From Bathymodiolus brooksi (taxonomy: Eukaryota; Mollusca; Bivalvia; Mytilida; Modiolidae), in contig OY804589.1 of assembly GCA_963680875.1 (NCBI GenBank), positions 1,674,001 through 1,738,000 of the forward strand: DNA of 64,000 bases, written 5' to 3'. The first letter of the stretch is position 1; every line of letters begins with the position of its first letter. Below are positions 39,598-55,246 of the stretch, piece after piece. The notes beneath the pieces are model-generated. The model was not told the DNA's origin. It made no database searches and saw nothing but the letters and a program-made list of their open reading frames with translations. Both the position numbers and the translations under genes were made by a program.

Positions 39598-42500
39598 ATA
39601 AACGTTAAGTGGCAACCAAGAATGGACAATAGAGAGACAATGTAAACATAAACGTTAAGTGACAACCAAGAATGGACAATACAGAGACAATGTAAACATA
39701 AACGTTAAGGGACAACCAAGAATGGACAATACAGAGACAATGTAAACATAAACATTAAGTGACAACCAACAATGGACAATACAGAGACAATGTAAGCATA
39801 AACGTTAAGTGGCAACCAAGAATGGACAATACAGAGACAATGTAAACATAAACGTTAAGGGACAACCAAGAATGGACAATACAGAGACAATGTAAACATA
39901 AACGTTAAGTGATAACCAAGAATGGACAATACAGAGACAATGTAAACATAAACGTTAAGGGACAACCAAGAATGGACAATACATAGACAATGTAAGCATA
40001 AACGTTAAGTGACAACCAAGAATGGACAATACAGAGACAATGTAAACATAAACGTTAAGTGATAACCAAGAATGGACAATACAGAGACAATGTAAACATA
40101 AATATTAAGTGATAACCAAGTATGGACAATACAGAGACAATGTAAACATAAACGTTAAGTGATAACCAAGAATGGACAATACAGAGACAATGTAAACATA
40201 AACGTTAAGTGATAACCAAGAATGGACAATACAGAGACAATGTAAGCATAAACGTTAAGTGACAACCAAGAATGGACAATACAGAGACAATGTAAACATA
40301 AACGTTCAGTGACAACCAAGAATGGACAATACAGAGACAATGTAAACATAAACGTTCAGTGACAACCAAGAATGGACAATACAGAGACAATGTAAACATA
40401 AACGTTAAGTGGCAACCAAGAATGGACAATACAGAGACAATGTAAGCATAAACGTTAAGTGACAACCAAGAATGGACAATACAGAGACAATGTAAACATA
40501 AACGTTCAGTGACAACCAAGAATGGACAATACAGAGACAATGTAAACATAAACGTTAAGTGGCAACCAAGAATGGACAATACAGAGACAATGTAAACATA
40601 AACGTTAAGTGACAACCAAGAATGGATAATACAGAGACAATGTAAACATAAACGTTAAGTGACAACCAAGAATGGACAATACAGAGACAATGTAAACATA
40701 AACGTTAAGTGACAACCAAGAATGGACAATACAGAGACAATGTAAACATAAACGTTAAGTGACAACCAAGAATGGATAATACAGAGACAATGTAAACATA
40801 AACGTTAAGTGACAACCAAGAATGGACAATACAGAGACAATGTAAACATAAACGTTAAGTGACAACCAAGAATGGATAATACAGAGACAATGTAAACATA
40901 AACGTTAAGTGACAACCAAGAATGGACAATACAGAGACAATGTAAACATAAACGTTAAGGGACAACCAAGAATGGACAATACAGAGACAATGTAAACATA
41001 AACGTTAAGTGACAACCAAGAATGGACAATACAGAGACAATGTAAACATAAACGTTCAGTGACAACCAAGAATGGACAATACAGAGACAATGTTAACATA
41101 AACGTTAAGGGACAACCAAGAATGGACAATACAGAGACAATGTAAACATAAACGTTAAGTGACAACCAAGAATGGACAATACAGAGACAATGTAAACATA
41201 AACGTTTAGGGACAACCAAGAATGGACAATACAGAGACAATGTAAACATAAACGTTAAGTGACAACCAAGAATGGACAATACAGAGACAATGTAAACATA
41301 AACGTTCAGTGACAACCCAGAATGGACAATACAGAGACAATGTAAATATAAACGTTAAGGGACAACCAAGAATGGACAATACAGAGACAATGTAAACATA
41401 AACGTTAAGTGACAACCACGAAAGGACAATACAGAGACAATGTAAACATAAACGTTAAGTGGCAACCAAGAATGGACAATACAGAGACAATGTAAACATA
41501 AACGTTAAGGGACAACCAAGAATGGACAATACAGAGACAATGTAAGCATAAACGTTAAGGGACAACCACGAATGGACAATACAGAGAAAATGTAAACATA
41601 AACGTTAAGGGACAACCAAGAATGTGCAATACAGAGACAATGTAAACATAAACGTTAAGTGGCAACCAAGAATGGACAATACAGAGACAATGTAAACATA
41701 AACGTTAAGGGACAACAAAGAATGGACAATACAGAGACAATGTAAGCATAAACGTTAAGGGACAACCACGAATGGACAATACAGAGACAATGTAAACATA
41801 AACGTTAAGGGACAACCAAGAATGTTCAATACAGAGACAATGTAAACATAAACGTTAAGTGGCAACCAAGAATGGACAATACAGAGACAATGTAAACATA
41901 AACGTTAAGGGACAACCACGAATGGACAATACAGAGACAATGTAAACATAAACGTTAAGTGACAACCAAGAATGGACAATACAGAGACAATGTAAACATA
42001 AACGTTTAGGGACAACCAAGAATGGACAATACAGAGACAATGTAAACATAAACGTTAAGTGACAACCAAGAATGGACAATACAGAGACAATGTAAACATA
42101 AACGTTCAGTGACAACCCAGAATGGACAATACAGAGACAATGTAAATATAAACGTTAAGGGACAACCAAGAATGGACAATACAGAGACAATGTAAACATA
42201 AACGTTAAGTGACAACCACGAATGGACAATACAGAGACAATGTAAACATAAACGTTAAGTGGCAACCAAGAATGGACAATACAGAGACAATGTAAACATA
42301 AACGTTAAGGGACAACCAAGAATGGACAATACAGAGACAATGTAAGCATAAACGTTAAGGGACAACCACGAATGGACAATACAGAGAAAATGTAAACATA
42401 AACGTTAAGGGACAACCAAGAATGTGCAATACAGAGACAATGTAAACATAAACGTTAAGTGGCAACCAAGAATGGACAATACAGAGACAATGTAAACATA

Positions 42501-43197
42501 AACGTTAAGGGACAACCAAGAATGGACAATACAGAGACAATGTAAACATAAACGTTAAGTGACAACCAAGAATGGACAATACAGAGACAATGTAAACATA
42601 AACGTTTAGGGACAACCAAGAATGGACAATACAGAGACAATGTAAACATAAACGTTAAGTGACAACCAAGAATGGACAATACAGAGACAATGTAAACATA
42701 AACGTTCAGTGACAACCCAGAATGGACAATACAGAGACAATGTAAATATAAACGTTAAGGGACAACCAAGAATGGACAATACAGAGACAATGTAAACATA
42801 AACGTTAAGTGACAACCACGAATGGACAATACAGAGACAATGTAAACATAAACGTTAAGTGGCAACCAAGAATGGACAATACAGAGACAATGTAAACATA
42901 AACGTTAAGGGACAACCAAGAATGGACAATACAGAGACAATGTAAGCATAAACGTTAAGGGACAACCACGAATGGACAATACAGAGACAATGTAAACATA
43001 AACGTTAAGGGACAACCAAGAATGTGCAATACAGAGACAATGTAAACATAAACGTTAAGTGGCAACCAAGAATGGACAATACAGAGACAATGTAAACATA
43101 CACGTTAAGGGACAACCAAGAATGGACAATACAGAGACAATGTAAACATAAACGTTAAGTGACAACCAAGAATGGACAATACAGAGACAATGTAAAC
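39598..43197 (+). repeat. 72-monomer (3,600-bp) large unit
   Basis: Landmark block at 39,598-41,150, offset 2,850 from the previous unit, followed by 12-monomer units with AATGTGC/GTTC markers at 41,621, 41,821, 42,421 and 43,021. Relative to 36,748-39,597 it has 15 more monomers: one 12-monomer unit plus the three monomers missing at 39,248. It includes AATATTA at 40,098, a double change within the AACGTT site. Confidence 0.87.
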
Positions 43198-45397
43198 ATA
43201 AACGTTAAGTGGCAACCAAGAATGGACAATAGAGAGACAATGTAAACATAAACGTTAAGTGACAACCAAGAATGGACAATACAGAGACAATGTAAACATA
43301 AACGTTAAGGGACAACCAAGAATGGACAATACAGAGACAATGTAAACATAAACATTAAGTGACAACCAACAATGGACAATACAGAGACAATGTAAGCATA
43401 AACGTTAAGTGGCAACCAAGAATGGACAATACAGAGACAATGTAAACATAAACGTTAAGGGACAACCAAGAATGGACAATACAGAGACAATGTAAACATA
43501 AACGTTAAGTGATAACCAAGAATGGACAATACAGAGACAATGTAAACATAAACGTTAAGGGACAACCAAGAATGGACAATACATAGACAATGTAAGCATA
43601 AACGTTAAGTGACAACCAAGAATGGACAATACAGAGACAATGTAAACATAAACGTTAAGTGATAACCAAGAATGGACAATACAGAGACAATGTAAACATA
43701 AATGTTAAGTGATAACCAAGTATGGACAATACAGAGACAATGTAAACATAAACGTTAAGTGATAACCAAGAATGGACAATACAGAGACAATGTAAACATA
43801 AACGTTAAGTGATAACCAAGAATGGACAATACAGAGACAATGTAAGCATAAACGTTAAGTGACAACCAAGAATGGACAATACAGAGACAATGTAAACATA
43901 AACGTTCAGTGACAACCAAGAATGGACAATACAGAGACAATGTAAACATAAACGTTCAGTGACAACCAAGAATGGACAATACAGAGACAATGTAAACATA
44001 AACGTTAAGTGGCAACCAAGAATGGACAATACAGAGACAATGTAAGCATAAACGTTAAGTGACAACCAAGAATGGACAATACAGAGACAATGTAAACATA
44101 AACGTTCAGTGACAACCAAGAATGGACAATACAGAGACAATGTAAACATAAACGTTAAGTGGCAACCAAGAATGGACAATACAGAGACAATGTAAACATA
44201 AACGTTAAGTGACAACCAAGAATGGATAATACAGAGACAATGTAAACATAAACGTTAAGTGACAACCAAGAATGGACAATACAGAGACAATGTAAACATA
44301 AACGTTAAGTGACAACCAAGAATGGACAATACAGAGACAATGTAAACATAAACGTTAAGTGACAACCAAGAATGGATAATACAGAGACAATGTAAACATA
44401 AACGTTAAGTGACAACCAAGAATGGACAATACAGAGACAATGTAAACATAAACGTTAAGTGACAACCAAGAATGGATAATACAGAGACAATGTAAACATA
44501 AACGTTAAGTGACAACCAAGAATGGACAATACAGAGACAATGTAAACATAAACGTTAAGGGACAACCAAGAATGGACAATACAGAGACAATGTAAACATA
44601 AACGTTAAGTGACAACCAAGAATGGACAATACAGAGACAATGTAAACATAAACGTTCAGTGACAACCAAGAATGGACAATACAGAGACAATGTTAACATA
44701 AACGTTAAGGGACAACCAAGAATGGACAATACAGAGACAATGTAAACATAAACGTTAAGTGACAACCAAGAATGGACAATACAGAGACAATGTAAACATA
44801 AACGTTTAGGGACAACCAAGAATGGACAATACAGAGACAATGTAAACATAAACGTTAAGTGACAACCAAGAATGGACAATACAGAGACAATGTAAACATA
44901 AACGTTCAGTGACAACCCAGAATGGACAATACAGAGACAATGTAAATATAAACGTTAAGGGACAACCAAGAATGGACAATACAGAGACAATGTAAACATA
45001 AACGTTAAGTGACAACCACGAAAGGACAATACAGAGACAATGTAAACATAAACGTTAAGTGGCAACCAAGAATGGACAATACAGAGACAATGTAAACATA
45101 AACGTTAAGGGACAACCAAGAATGGACAATACAGAGACAATGTAAGCATAAACGTTAAGGGACAACCACGAATGGACAATACAGAGACAATGTAAACATA
45201 AACGTTAAGGGACAACCAAGAATGTGCAATACAGAGACAATGTAAACATAAACGTTAAGTGGCAACCAAGAATGGACAATACAGAGACAATGTAAACATA
45301 AACGTTAAGGGACAACCAAGAATGGACAATACAGAGACAATGTAAACATAAACGTTAAGTGACAACCAAGAATGGACAATACAGAGACAATGTAAAC
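43198..45397 (+). repeat. 44-monomer (2,200-bp) large unit
   Basis: Landmark block (AACATT at 43,348, AATGTTA at 43,698, T30 at 44,198, 44,348 and 44,448) followed by a single 12-monomer passage (m4 at 44,798 to m3 at 45,348) before the next GTGGC/ATAGAGAG at 45,398. It shows the shortest landmark-plus-unit arrangement in the central array. Confidence 0.87.
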
Positions 45398-48300
45398 ATA
45401 AACGTTAAGTGGCAACCAAGAATGGACAATAGAGAGACAATGTAAACATAAACGTTAAGTGACAACCAAGAATGGACAATACAGAGACAATGTAAACATA
45501 AACGTTAAGGGACAACCAAGAATGGACAATACAGAGACAATGTAAACATAAACATTAAGTGACAACCAACAATGGACAATACAGAGACAATGTAAGCATA
45601 AACGTTAAGTGGCAACCAAGAATGGACAATACAGAGACAATGTAAACATAAACGTTAAGGGACAACCAAGAATGGACAATACAGAGACAATGTAAACATA
45701 AACGTTAAGTGATAACCAAGAATGGACAATACAGAGACAATGTAAACATAAACGTTAAGGGACAACCAAGAATGGACAATACATAGACAATGTAAACATA
45801 AACGTTAAGTGACAACCAAGAATGGACAATACAGAGACAATGTAAACATAAACGTTAAGTGATAACCAAGAATGGACAATACAGAGACAATGTAAACATA
45901 AATGTTAAGTGATAACCAAGTATGGACAATACAGAGACAATGTAAACATAAACGTTAAGTGATAACCAAGAATGGACAATACAGAGACAATGTAAACATA
46001 AACGTTAAGTGATAACCAAGAATGGACAATACAGAGACAATGTAAGCATAAACGTTAAGTGACAACCAAGAATGGACAATACAGAGACAATGTAAACATA
46101 AACGTTCAGTGACAACCAAGAATGGACAATACAGAGACAATGTAAACATAAACGTTCAGTGACAACCAAGAATGGACAATACAGAGACAATGTAAACATA
46201 AACGTTAAGTGGCAACCAAGAATGGACAATACAGAGACAATGTAAGCATAAACGTTAAGTGACAACCAAGAATGGACAATACAGAGACAATGTAAACATA
46301 AACGTTCAGTGACAACCAAGAATGGACAATACAGAGACAATGTAAACATTAACGTTAAGTGGCAACCAAGAATGGACAATACAGAGACAATGTAAACATA
46401 AACGTTAAGTGACAACCAAGAATGGATAATACAGAGACAATGTAAACATAAACGTTAAGTGACAACCAAGAATGGACAATACAGAGACAATGTAAACATA
46501 AACGTTAAGTGACAACCAAGAATGGACAATACAGAGACAATGTAAACATAAACGTTAAGTGACAACCAAGAATGGACAATACAGAGACAATGTAAACATA
46601 AACGTTAAGTGACAACCAAGAATGGATAATACAGAGACAATGTAAACATAAACGTTAAGTGACAACCAAGAATGGACAATACAGAGACAATGTAAACATA
46701 AACGTTAAGGGACAACCAAGAATGGACAATACAGAGACAATGTAAACATAAACGTTAAGTGACAACCAAGAATGGACAATACAGAGACAATGTAAACATA
46801 AACGTTCAGTGACAACCAAGAATGGTCAATACAGAGACAATGTTAACATAAACGTTAAGGGACAACCAAGAATGGACAATACAGAGACAATGTAAACATA
46901 AACGTTAAGTGACAACCACGAATGGACAATACAGAGACAATGTAAACATAAACGTTAAGTGGCAACCAAGAATGGACAATACAGAGACAATGTAAACATA
47001 AACGTTAAGGGACAATCAAGAATGGACAATACAGAGACAATGTAAGCATAAACGTTAAGGGACAACCACGAATGGACAATACAGAGACAATGTAAACATA
47101 AACGTTAAGGGACAACCAAGAATGTGCAATACAGAGACAATGTAAACATAAACGTTAAGTGGCAACCAAGAATGGACAATACAGAGACAATGTAAACATA
47201 AACGTTAAGGGACAACCAAGAATGGACAATACAGAGACAATGTAAACATAAACGTTAAGTGACAACCAAGAATGGACAATACAGAGACAATGTAAACATA
47301 AACGTTTAGGGACAACCAAGAATGGACAATACAGAGACAATGTAAACATAAACGTTAAGTGACAACCAAGAATGGACAATACAGAGACAATGTAAACATA
47401 AACGTTCAGTGACAACCCAGAATGGACAATACAGAGACAATGTAAATATAAACGTTAAGGGACAACCAAGAATGGACAATACAGAGACAATGTAAACATA
47501 AACGTTAAGTGACAACCACGAATGGACAATACAGAGACAATGTAAACATAAACGTTAAGTGGCAACCAAGAATGGACAATACAGAGACAATGTAAACATA
47601 AACGTTAAGGGACAACAAAGAATGGACAATACAGAGACAATGTAAGCATAAACGTTAAGGGACAACCACGAATGGACAATACAGAGACAATGTAAACATA
47701 AACGTTAAGGGACAACCAAGAATGTGCAATACAGAGACAATGTAAACATAAACGTTAAGTGGCAACCAAGAATGGACAATACAGAGACAATGTAAACATA
47801 AACGTTAAGGGACAACCACGAATGGACAATACAGAGACAATGTAAACATAAACGTTAAGTGACAACCAAGAATGGACAATACAGAGACAATGTAAACATA
47901 AACGTTTAGGGACAACCAAGAATGGACAATACAGAGACAATGTAAACATAAACGTTAAGTGACAACCAAGAATGGACAATACAGAGACAATGTAAACATA
48001 AACGTTCAGTGACAACCCAGAATGGACAATACAGAGACAATGTAAATATAAACGTTAAGGGACAACCAAGAATGGACAATACAGAGACAATGTAAACATA
48101 AACGTTAAGTGACAACCACGAATGGACAATACAGAGACAATGTAAACATAAACGTTAAGTGGCAACCAAGAATGGACAATACAGAGACAATGTAAACATA
48201 AACGTTAAGGGACAACCAAGAATGGACAATACAGAGACAATGTAAGCATAAACGTTAAGGGACAACCACGAATGGACAATACAGAGAAAATGTAAACATA

Positions 48301-49097
48301 AACGTTAAGGGACAACCTAGAATGTGCAATACAGAGACAATGTAAACATAAACGTTAAGTGGCAACCAAGAATGGACAATACAGAGACAATGTAAACATA
48401 AACGTTAAGGGACAACCAAGAATGGACAATACAGAGACAATGTAAACATAAACGTTAAGTGACAACCAAGAATGGACAATACAGAGACAATGTAAACATA
48501 AACGTTTAGGGACAAACAAGAATGGACAATACAGAGACAATGTAAACATAAACGTTAAGTGACAACCAAGAATGGACAATACAGAGACAATGTAAACATA
48601 AACGTTCAGTGACAACCCAGAATGGACAATACAGAGACAATGTAAATATAAACGTTAAGGGACAACCAAGAATGGACAATACAGAGACAATGTAAACATA
48701 AACGTTAAGTGACAACCACGAATGGACAATACAGAGACAATGTAAACATAAACGTTAAGTGGCAACCAAGAATGGACAATACAGAGACAATGTAAACATA
48801 AACGTTAAGGGACAACCAAGAATGGACAATACAGAGACAATGTAAGCATAAACGTTAAGGGACAACCACGAATGGACAATACAGAGACAATGTAAACATA
48901 AACGTTAAGGGACAACCAAGAATGTGCAATACAGAGACAATGTAAACATAAACGTTAAGTGGCAACCAAGAATGGACAATACAGAGACAATGTAAACATA
49001 AACGTTAAGGGACAACCAAGAATGGACAATACAGAGACAATGTAAACATAAACGTTAAGTGACAACCAAGAATGGACAATACAGAGACAATGTAAAC
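45398..49097 (+). repeat. Large unit of landmark block plus three 12-monomer units
   Basis: AACATT monomers at 45,548 and 49,148 are 3,600 bp apart. Full 600-bp units start at 47,148, 47,748 and 48,348 and carry marker variants GGGACAATCAAG (about 47,011), ACAAAG (about 47,608), ACCTAGAATGTGC (about 48,315) and GACAAACAAG (about 48,512). At the right end the GTGGC/ATAGAGAG monomer and its neighbour are missing, since G13 follows consensus directly at 49,098. Confidence 0.85.
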
Positions 49098-49947
49098 ATA
49101 AACGTTAAGGGACAACCAAGAATGGACAATACAGAGACAATGTAAACATAAACATTAAGTGACAACCAACAATGGACAATACAGAGACAATGTAAGCATA
49201 AACGTTAAGTGGCAACCAAGAATGGACAATACAGAGACAATGTAAACATAAACGTTAAGGGACAACCAAGAATGGACAATACAGAGACAATGTAAACATA
49301 AACGTTAAGTGATAACCAAGAATGGACAATACAGAGACAATGTAAACATAAACGTTAAGGGACAACCAAGAATGGACAATACATAGACAATGTAAACATA
49401 AACGTTAAGTGACAACCAAGAATGGACAATACAGAGACAATGTAAACATAAACGTTAAGTGATAACCAAGAATGGACAATACAGAGACAATGTAAACATA
49501 AATGTTAAGTGATAACCAAGTATGGACAATACAGAGACAATGTAAACATAAACGTTAAGTGATAACCAAGAATGGACAATACAGAGACAATGTAAACATA
49601 AACGTTAAGTGATAACCAAGAATGGACAATACAGAGACAATGTAAGCATAAACGTTAAGTGACAACCAAGAATGGACAATACAGAGACAATGTAAACATA
49701 AACGTTCAGTGACAACCAAGAATGGACAATACAGAGACAATGTAAACATAAACGTTCAGTGACAACCAAGAATGGACAATACAGAGACAATGTAAACATA
49801 AACGTTAAGTGGCAACCAAGAATGGACAATACAGAGACAATGTAAGCATAAACGTTAAGTGACAACCAAGAATGGACAATACAGAGACAATGTAAACATA
49901 AACGTTCAGTGACAACCAAGAATGGACAATACAGAGACAATGTAAAC
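49098..49947 (+). repeat. Truncated landmark block ending at an internal junction
   Basis: Begins like other landmark blocks (AACATT+AACCAACAATGG at 49,148, T16 run, AATGTTA at 49,498, C10 pairs, GTGGC+G49 at 49,798). It is cut short after the C10 monomer at 49,898, where a second landmark block starts. The T30 monomers and the 12-monomer units that normally follow are absent. Confidence 0.85.
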
Positions 49948-52900
49948 ATAAACGTTAAGTGACAACCAACAATGGACAATACAGAGACAATGTAAGCATA
50001 AACGTTAAGTGGCAACCAAGAATGGACAATACAGAGACAATGTAAACATAAACGTTAAGGGACAACCAAGAATGGACAATACAGAGACAATGTAAACATA
50101 AACGTTAAGTGATAACCAAGAATGGACAATACAGAGACAATGTAAACATAAACGTTAAGGGACAACCAAGAATGGACAATACATAGACAATGTAAACATA
50201 AACGTTAAGTGACAACCAAGAATGGACAATACAGAGACAATGTAAACATAAACGTTAAGTGATAACCAAGAATGGACAATACAGAGACAATGTAAACATA
50301 AATGTTAAGTGATAACCAAGTATGGACAATACAGAGACAATGTAAACATAAACGTTAAGTGATAACCAAGAATGGACAATACAGAGACAATGTAAACATA
50401 AACGTTAAGTGATAACCAAGAATGGACAATACAGAGACAATGTAAGCATAAACGTTAAGTGACAACCAAGAATGGACAATACAGAGACAATGTAAACATA
50501 AACGTTCAGTGACAACCAAGAATGGACAATACAGAGACAATGTAAACATAAACGTTCAGTGACAACCAAGAATGGACAATACAGAGACAATGTAAACATA
50601 AACGTTAAGTGGCAACCAAGAATGGACAATACAGAGACAATGTAAGCATAAACGTTAAGTGACAACCAAGAATGGACAATACAGAGACAATGTAAACATA
50701 AACGTTCAGTGACAACCAAGAATGGACAATACAGAGACAATGTAAACATAAACGTTAAGTGGCAACCAAGAATGGACAATACAGAGACAATGTAAACATA
50801 AACGTTAAGTGACAACCAAGAATGGATAATACAGAGACAATGTAAACATAAACGTTAAGTGACAACCAAGAATGGACAATACAGAGACAATGTAAACATA
50901 AACGTTAAGTGACAACCAAGAATGGACAATACAGAGACAATGTAAACATAAACGTTAAGTGACAACCAAGAATGGACAATACAGAGACAATGTAAACATA
51001 AACGTTAAGTGACAACCAAGAATGGATAATACAGAGACAATGTAAACATAAACGTTAAGTGACAACCAAGAATGGACAATACAGAGACAATGTAAACATA
51101 AACGTTAAGGGACAACCAAGAATGGACAATACAGAGACAATGTAAACATAAACGTTAAGTGACAACCAAGAATGGACAATACAGAGACAATGTAAACATA
51201 AACGTTCAGTGACAACCAAGAATGGTCAATACAGAGACAATGTTAACATAAACGTTAAGGGACAACCAAGAATGGACAATACAGAGACAATGTAAACATA
51301 AACGTTAAGTGACAACCACGAATGGACAATACAGAGACAATGTAAACATAAACGTTAAGTGGCAACCAAGAATGGACAATACAGAGACAATGTAAACATA
51401 AACGTTAAGGGACAATCAAGAATGGACAATACAGAGACAATGTAAGCATAAACGTTAAGGGACAACCACGAATGGACAATACAGAGACAATGTAAACATA
51501 AACGTTAAGGGACAACCAAGAATGTGCAATACAGAGACAATGTAAACATAAACGTTAAGTGGCAACCAAGAATGGACAATACAGAGACAATGTAAACATA
51601 AACGTTAAGTGACAACCAAGAATGGACAATACAGAGACAATGTAAACATAAACGTTCAGTGACAACCCAGAATGGACAATACAGAGACAATGTAAATATA
51701 AACGTTAAGGGACAACCAAGAATGGACAATACAGAGACAATGTAAACATAAACGTTAAGTGACAACCACGAATGGACAATACAGAGACAATGTAAACATA
51801 AACGTTAAGTGGCAACCAAGAATGGACAATACAGAGACAATGTAAACATAAACGTTAAGGGACAACAAAGAATGGACAATACAGAGACAATGTAAGCATA
51901 AACGTTAAGGGACAACCACGAATGGACAATACAGAGACAATGTAAACATAAACGTTAAGGGACAACCAAGAATGTGCAATACAGAGACAATGTAAACATA
52001 AACGTTAAGTGGCAACCAAGAATGGACAATACAGAGACAATGTAAACATAAACGTTAAGGGACAACCACGAATGGACAATACAGAGACAATGTAAACATA
52101 AACGTTAAGTGACAACCAAGAATGGACAATACAGAGACAATGTAAACATAAACGTTTAGGGACAACCAAGAATGGACAATACAGAGACAATGTAAACATA
52201 AACGTTAAGTGACAACCAAGAATGGACAATACAGAGACAATGTAAACATAAACGTTCAGTGACAACCCAGAATGGACAATACAGAGACAATGTAAATATA
52301 AACGTTAAGGGACAACCAAGAATGGACAATACAGAGACAATGTAAACATAAACGTTAAGTGACAACCACGAATGGACAATACAGAGACAATGTAAACATA
52401 AACGTTAAGTGGCAACCAAGAATGGACAATACAGAGACAATGTAAACATAAACGTTAAGGGACAACCAAGAATGGACAATACAGAGACAATGTAAGCATA
52501 AACGTTAAGGGACAACCACGAATGGACAATACAGAGAAAATGTAAACATAAACGTTAAGGGACAACCTAGAATGTGCAATACAGAGACAATGTAAACATA
52601 AACGTTAAGTGGCAACCAAGAATGGACAATACAGAGACAATGTAAACATAAACGTTAAGGGACAACCAAGAATGGACAATACAGAGACAATGTAAACATA
52701 AACGTTAAGTGACAACCAAGAATGGACAATACAGAGACAATGTAAACATAAACGTTTAGGGACAAACAAGAATGGACAATACAGAGACAATGTAAACATA
52801 AACGTTAAGTGACAACCAAGAATGGACAATACAGAGACAATGTAAACATAAACGTTCAGTGACAACCCAGAATGGACAATACAGAGACAATGTAAATATA

Positions 52901-53347
52901 AACGTTAAGGGACAACCAAGAATGGACAATACAGAGACAATGTAAACATAAACGTTAAGTGACAACCACGAATGGACAATACAGAGACAATGTAAACATA
53001 AACGTTAAGTGGCAACCAAGAATGGACAATACAGAGACAATGTAAACATAAACGTTAAGGGACAACCAAGAATGGACAATACAGAGACAATGTAAGCATA
53101 AACGTTAAGGGACAACCACGAATGGACAATACAGAGACAATGTAAACATAAACGTTAAGGGACAACCAAGAATGTGCAATACAGAGACAATGTAAACATA
53201 AACGTTAAGTGGCAACCAAGAATGGACAATACAGAGACAATGTAAACATAAACGTTAAGGGACAACCAAGAATGGACAATACAGAGACAATGTAAACATA
53301 AACGTTAAGTGACAACCAAGAATGGACAATACAGAGACAATGTAAAC
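49948..53347 (+). repeat. Landmark block plus 12-monomer units, one shortened to 450 bp
   Basis: Starts with a chimeric monomer (AACGTT like its left neighbours, AACCAACAATGG and G49 like a landmark start). It follows the 45,548-49,097 unit at an offset of 4,400, which falls to 4,250 after a 150-bp loss in the first 12-monomer unit (51,548-51,997). It shares ACCTAGAATGTGC (about 52,565) and GACAAACAAG (about 52,762) with the earlier unit. Confidence 0.85.
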
Positions 53348-55197
53348 ATAAACGTTAAGGGACAACCAAGAATGGACAATACAGAGACAATGTAAACATA
53401 AACATTAAGTGACAACCAACAATGGACAATACAGAGACAATGTAAGCATAAACGTTAAGTGGCAACCAAGAATGGACAATACAGAGACAATGTAAACATA
53501 AACGTTAAGGGACAACCAAGAATGGACAATACAGAGACAATGTAAACATAAACGTTAAGTGATAACCAAGAATGGACAATACAGAGACAATGTAAACATA
53601 AACGTTAAGGGACAACCAAGAATGGACAATACATAGACAATGTAAACATAAACGTTAAGTGACAACCAAGAATGGACAATACAGAGACAATGTAAACATA
53701 AACGTTAAGTGATAACCAAGAATGGACAATACAGAGACAATGTAAACATAAATGTTAAGTGATAACCAAGTATGGACAATACAGAGACAATGTAAACATA
53801 AACGTTAAGTGATAACCAAGAATGGACAATACAGAGACAATGTAAACATAAACGTTAAGTGATAACCAAGAATGGACAATACAGAGACAATGTAAGCATA
53901 AACGTTAAGTGACAACCAAGAATGGACAATACAGAGACAATGTAAACATAAACGTTCAGTGACAACCAAGAATGGACAATACAGAGACAATGTAAACATA
54001 AACGTTCAGTGACAACCAAGAATGGACAATACAGAGACAATGTAAACATAAACGTTAAGTGGCAACCAAGAATGGACAATACAGAGACAATGTAAGCATA
54101 AACGTTAAGTGACAACCAAGAATGGACAATACAGAGACAATGTAAACATAAACGTTCAGTGACAACCAAGAATGGACAATACAGAGACAATGTAAACATA
54201 AACGTTAAGTGGCAACCAAGAATGGACAATACAGAGACAATGTAAACATAAACGTTAAGTGACAACCAAGAATGGATAATACAGAGACAATGTAAACATA
54301 AACGTTAAGTGACAACCAAGAATGGACAATACAGAGACAATGTAAACATAAACGTTAAGTGACAACCAAGAATGGACAATACAGAGACAATGTAAACATA
54401 AACGTTAAGTGACAACCAAGAATGGACAATACAGAGACAATGTAAACATAAACGTTAAGTGACAACCAAGAATGGATAATTCAGAGACAATGTAAACATA
54501 AACGTTAAGTGACAACCAAGAATGGACAATACAGAGACAATGTAAACATAAACGTTAAGGGACAACCAAGAATGGACAATACAGAGACAATGTAAACATA
54601 AACGTTAAGTGACAACCAAGAATGGACAATACAGAGACAATGTAAACATAAACGTTCAGTGACAACCAAGAATGGTCAATACAGAGACAATGTTAACATA
54701 AACGTTAAGGGACAACCAAGAATGGACAATACAGAGACAATGTAAACATAAACGTTAAGTGACAACCAAGAATGGACAATACAGAGACAATGTAAACATA
54801 AACGTTAAGTGACAACCAAGAATGGACAATACAGAGACAATGTAAACATAAACGTTAAGTGACAACCAAGAATGGACAATACAGAGACAATGTAAACATA
54901 AACGTTCAGTGACAACCAAGAATGGACAATACAGAGACAATGTAAACATAAACGTTAAGTGGCAACCAAGAATGGACAATAGAGAGACAATGTAAACATA
55001 AACGTTAAGGGACAACCAAGAATGGACAATACAGAGACAATGTAAACATAAACGTTAAGGGACAACCAAGAATGGACAATACAGAGACAATGTAAACATA
55101 AACATTAAGTGACAACCAAGAATGGACAATACAGAGACAATGTAAGCATAAACGTTAAGTGGCAACCAAGAATGGACAATACAGAGACAATGTAAAC
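53348..55197 (+). repeat. Landmark block leading into a different B sub-family
   Basis: AACATT+AACCAACAATGG at 53,398, T16 run and C10 pairs as in earlier blocks, with a private TTCAGAG at about 54,480 and GGTCAAT with GTTAAC at about 54,675. From 54,748 the order becomes consensus x3, C10, GTGGC+ATAGAGAG, G13, G13, AACATT (55,098), the arrangement of the 22-24 kb blocks. This stretch, including the deletion monomer that follows, recurs at about 61,795-63,643. Confidence 0.82.
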
Positions 55198-55246
55198 ATA
55201 AACGTTAAGGGACAACCAGAATGGACAATACAGAGACAATGTAAAC
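55198..55246 (+). other. Monomer with a 1-base deletion (AACCAGAATGG)
   Basis: AACCAAGAATGG is shortened by one A, next to a G13 variant. The same deletion in the same context occurs at 63,595-63,643, so the two are copies of one event. Confidence 0.92.
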
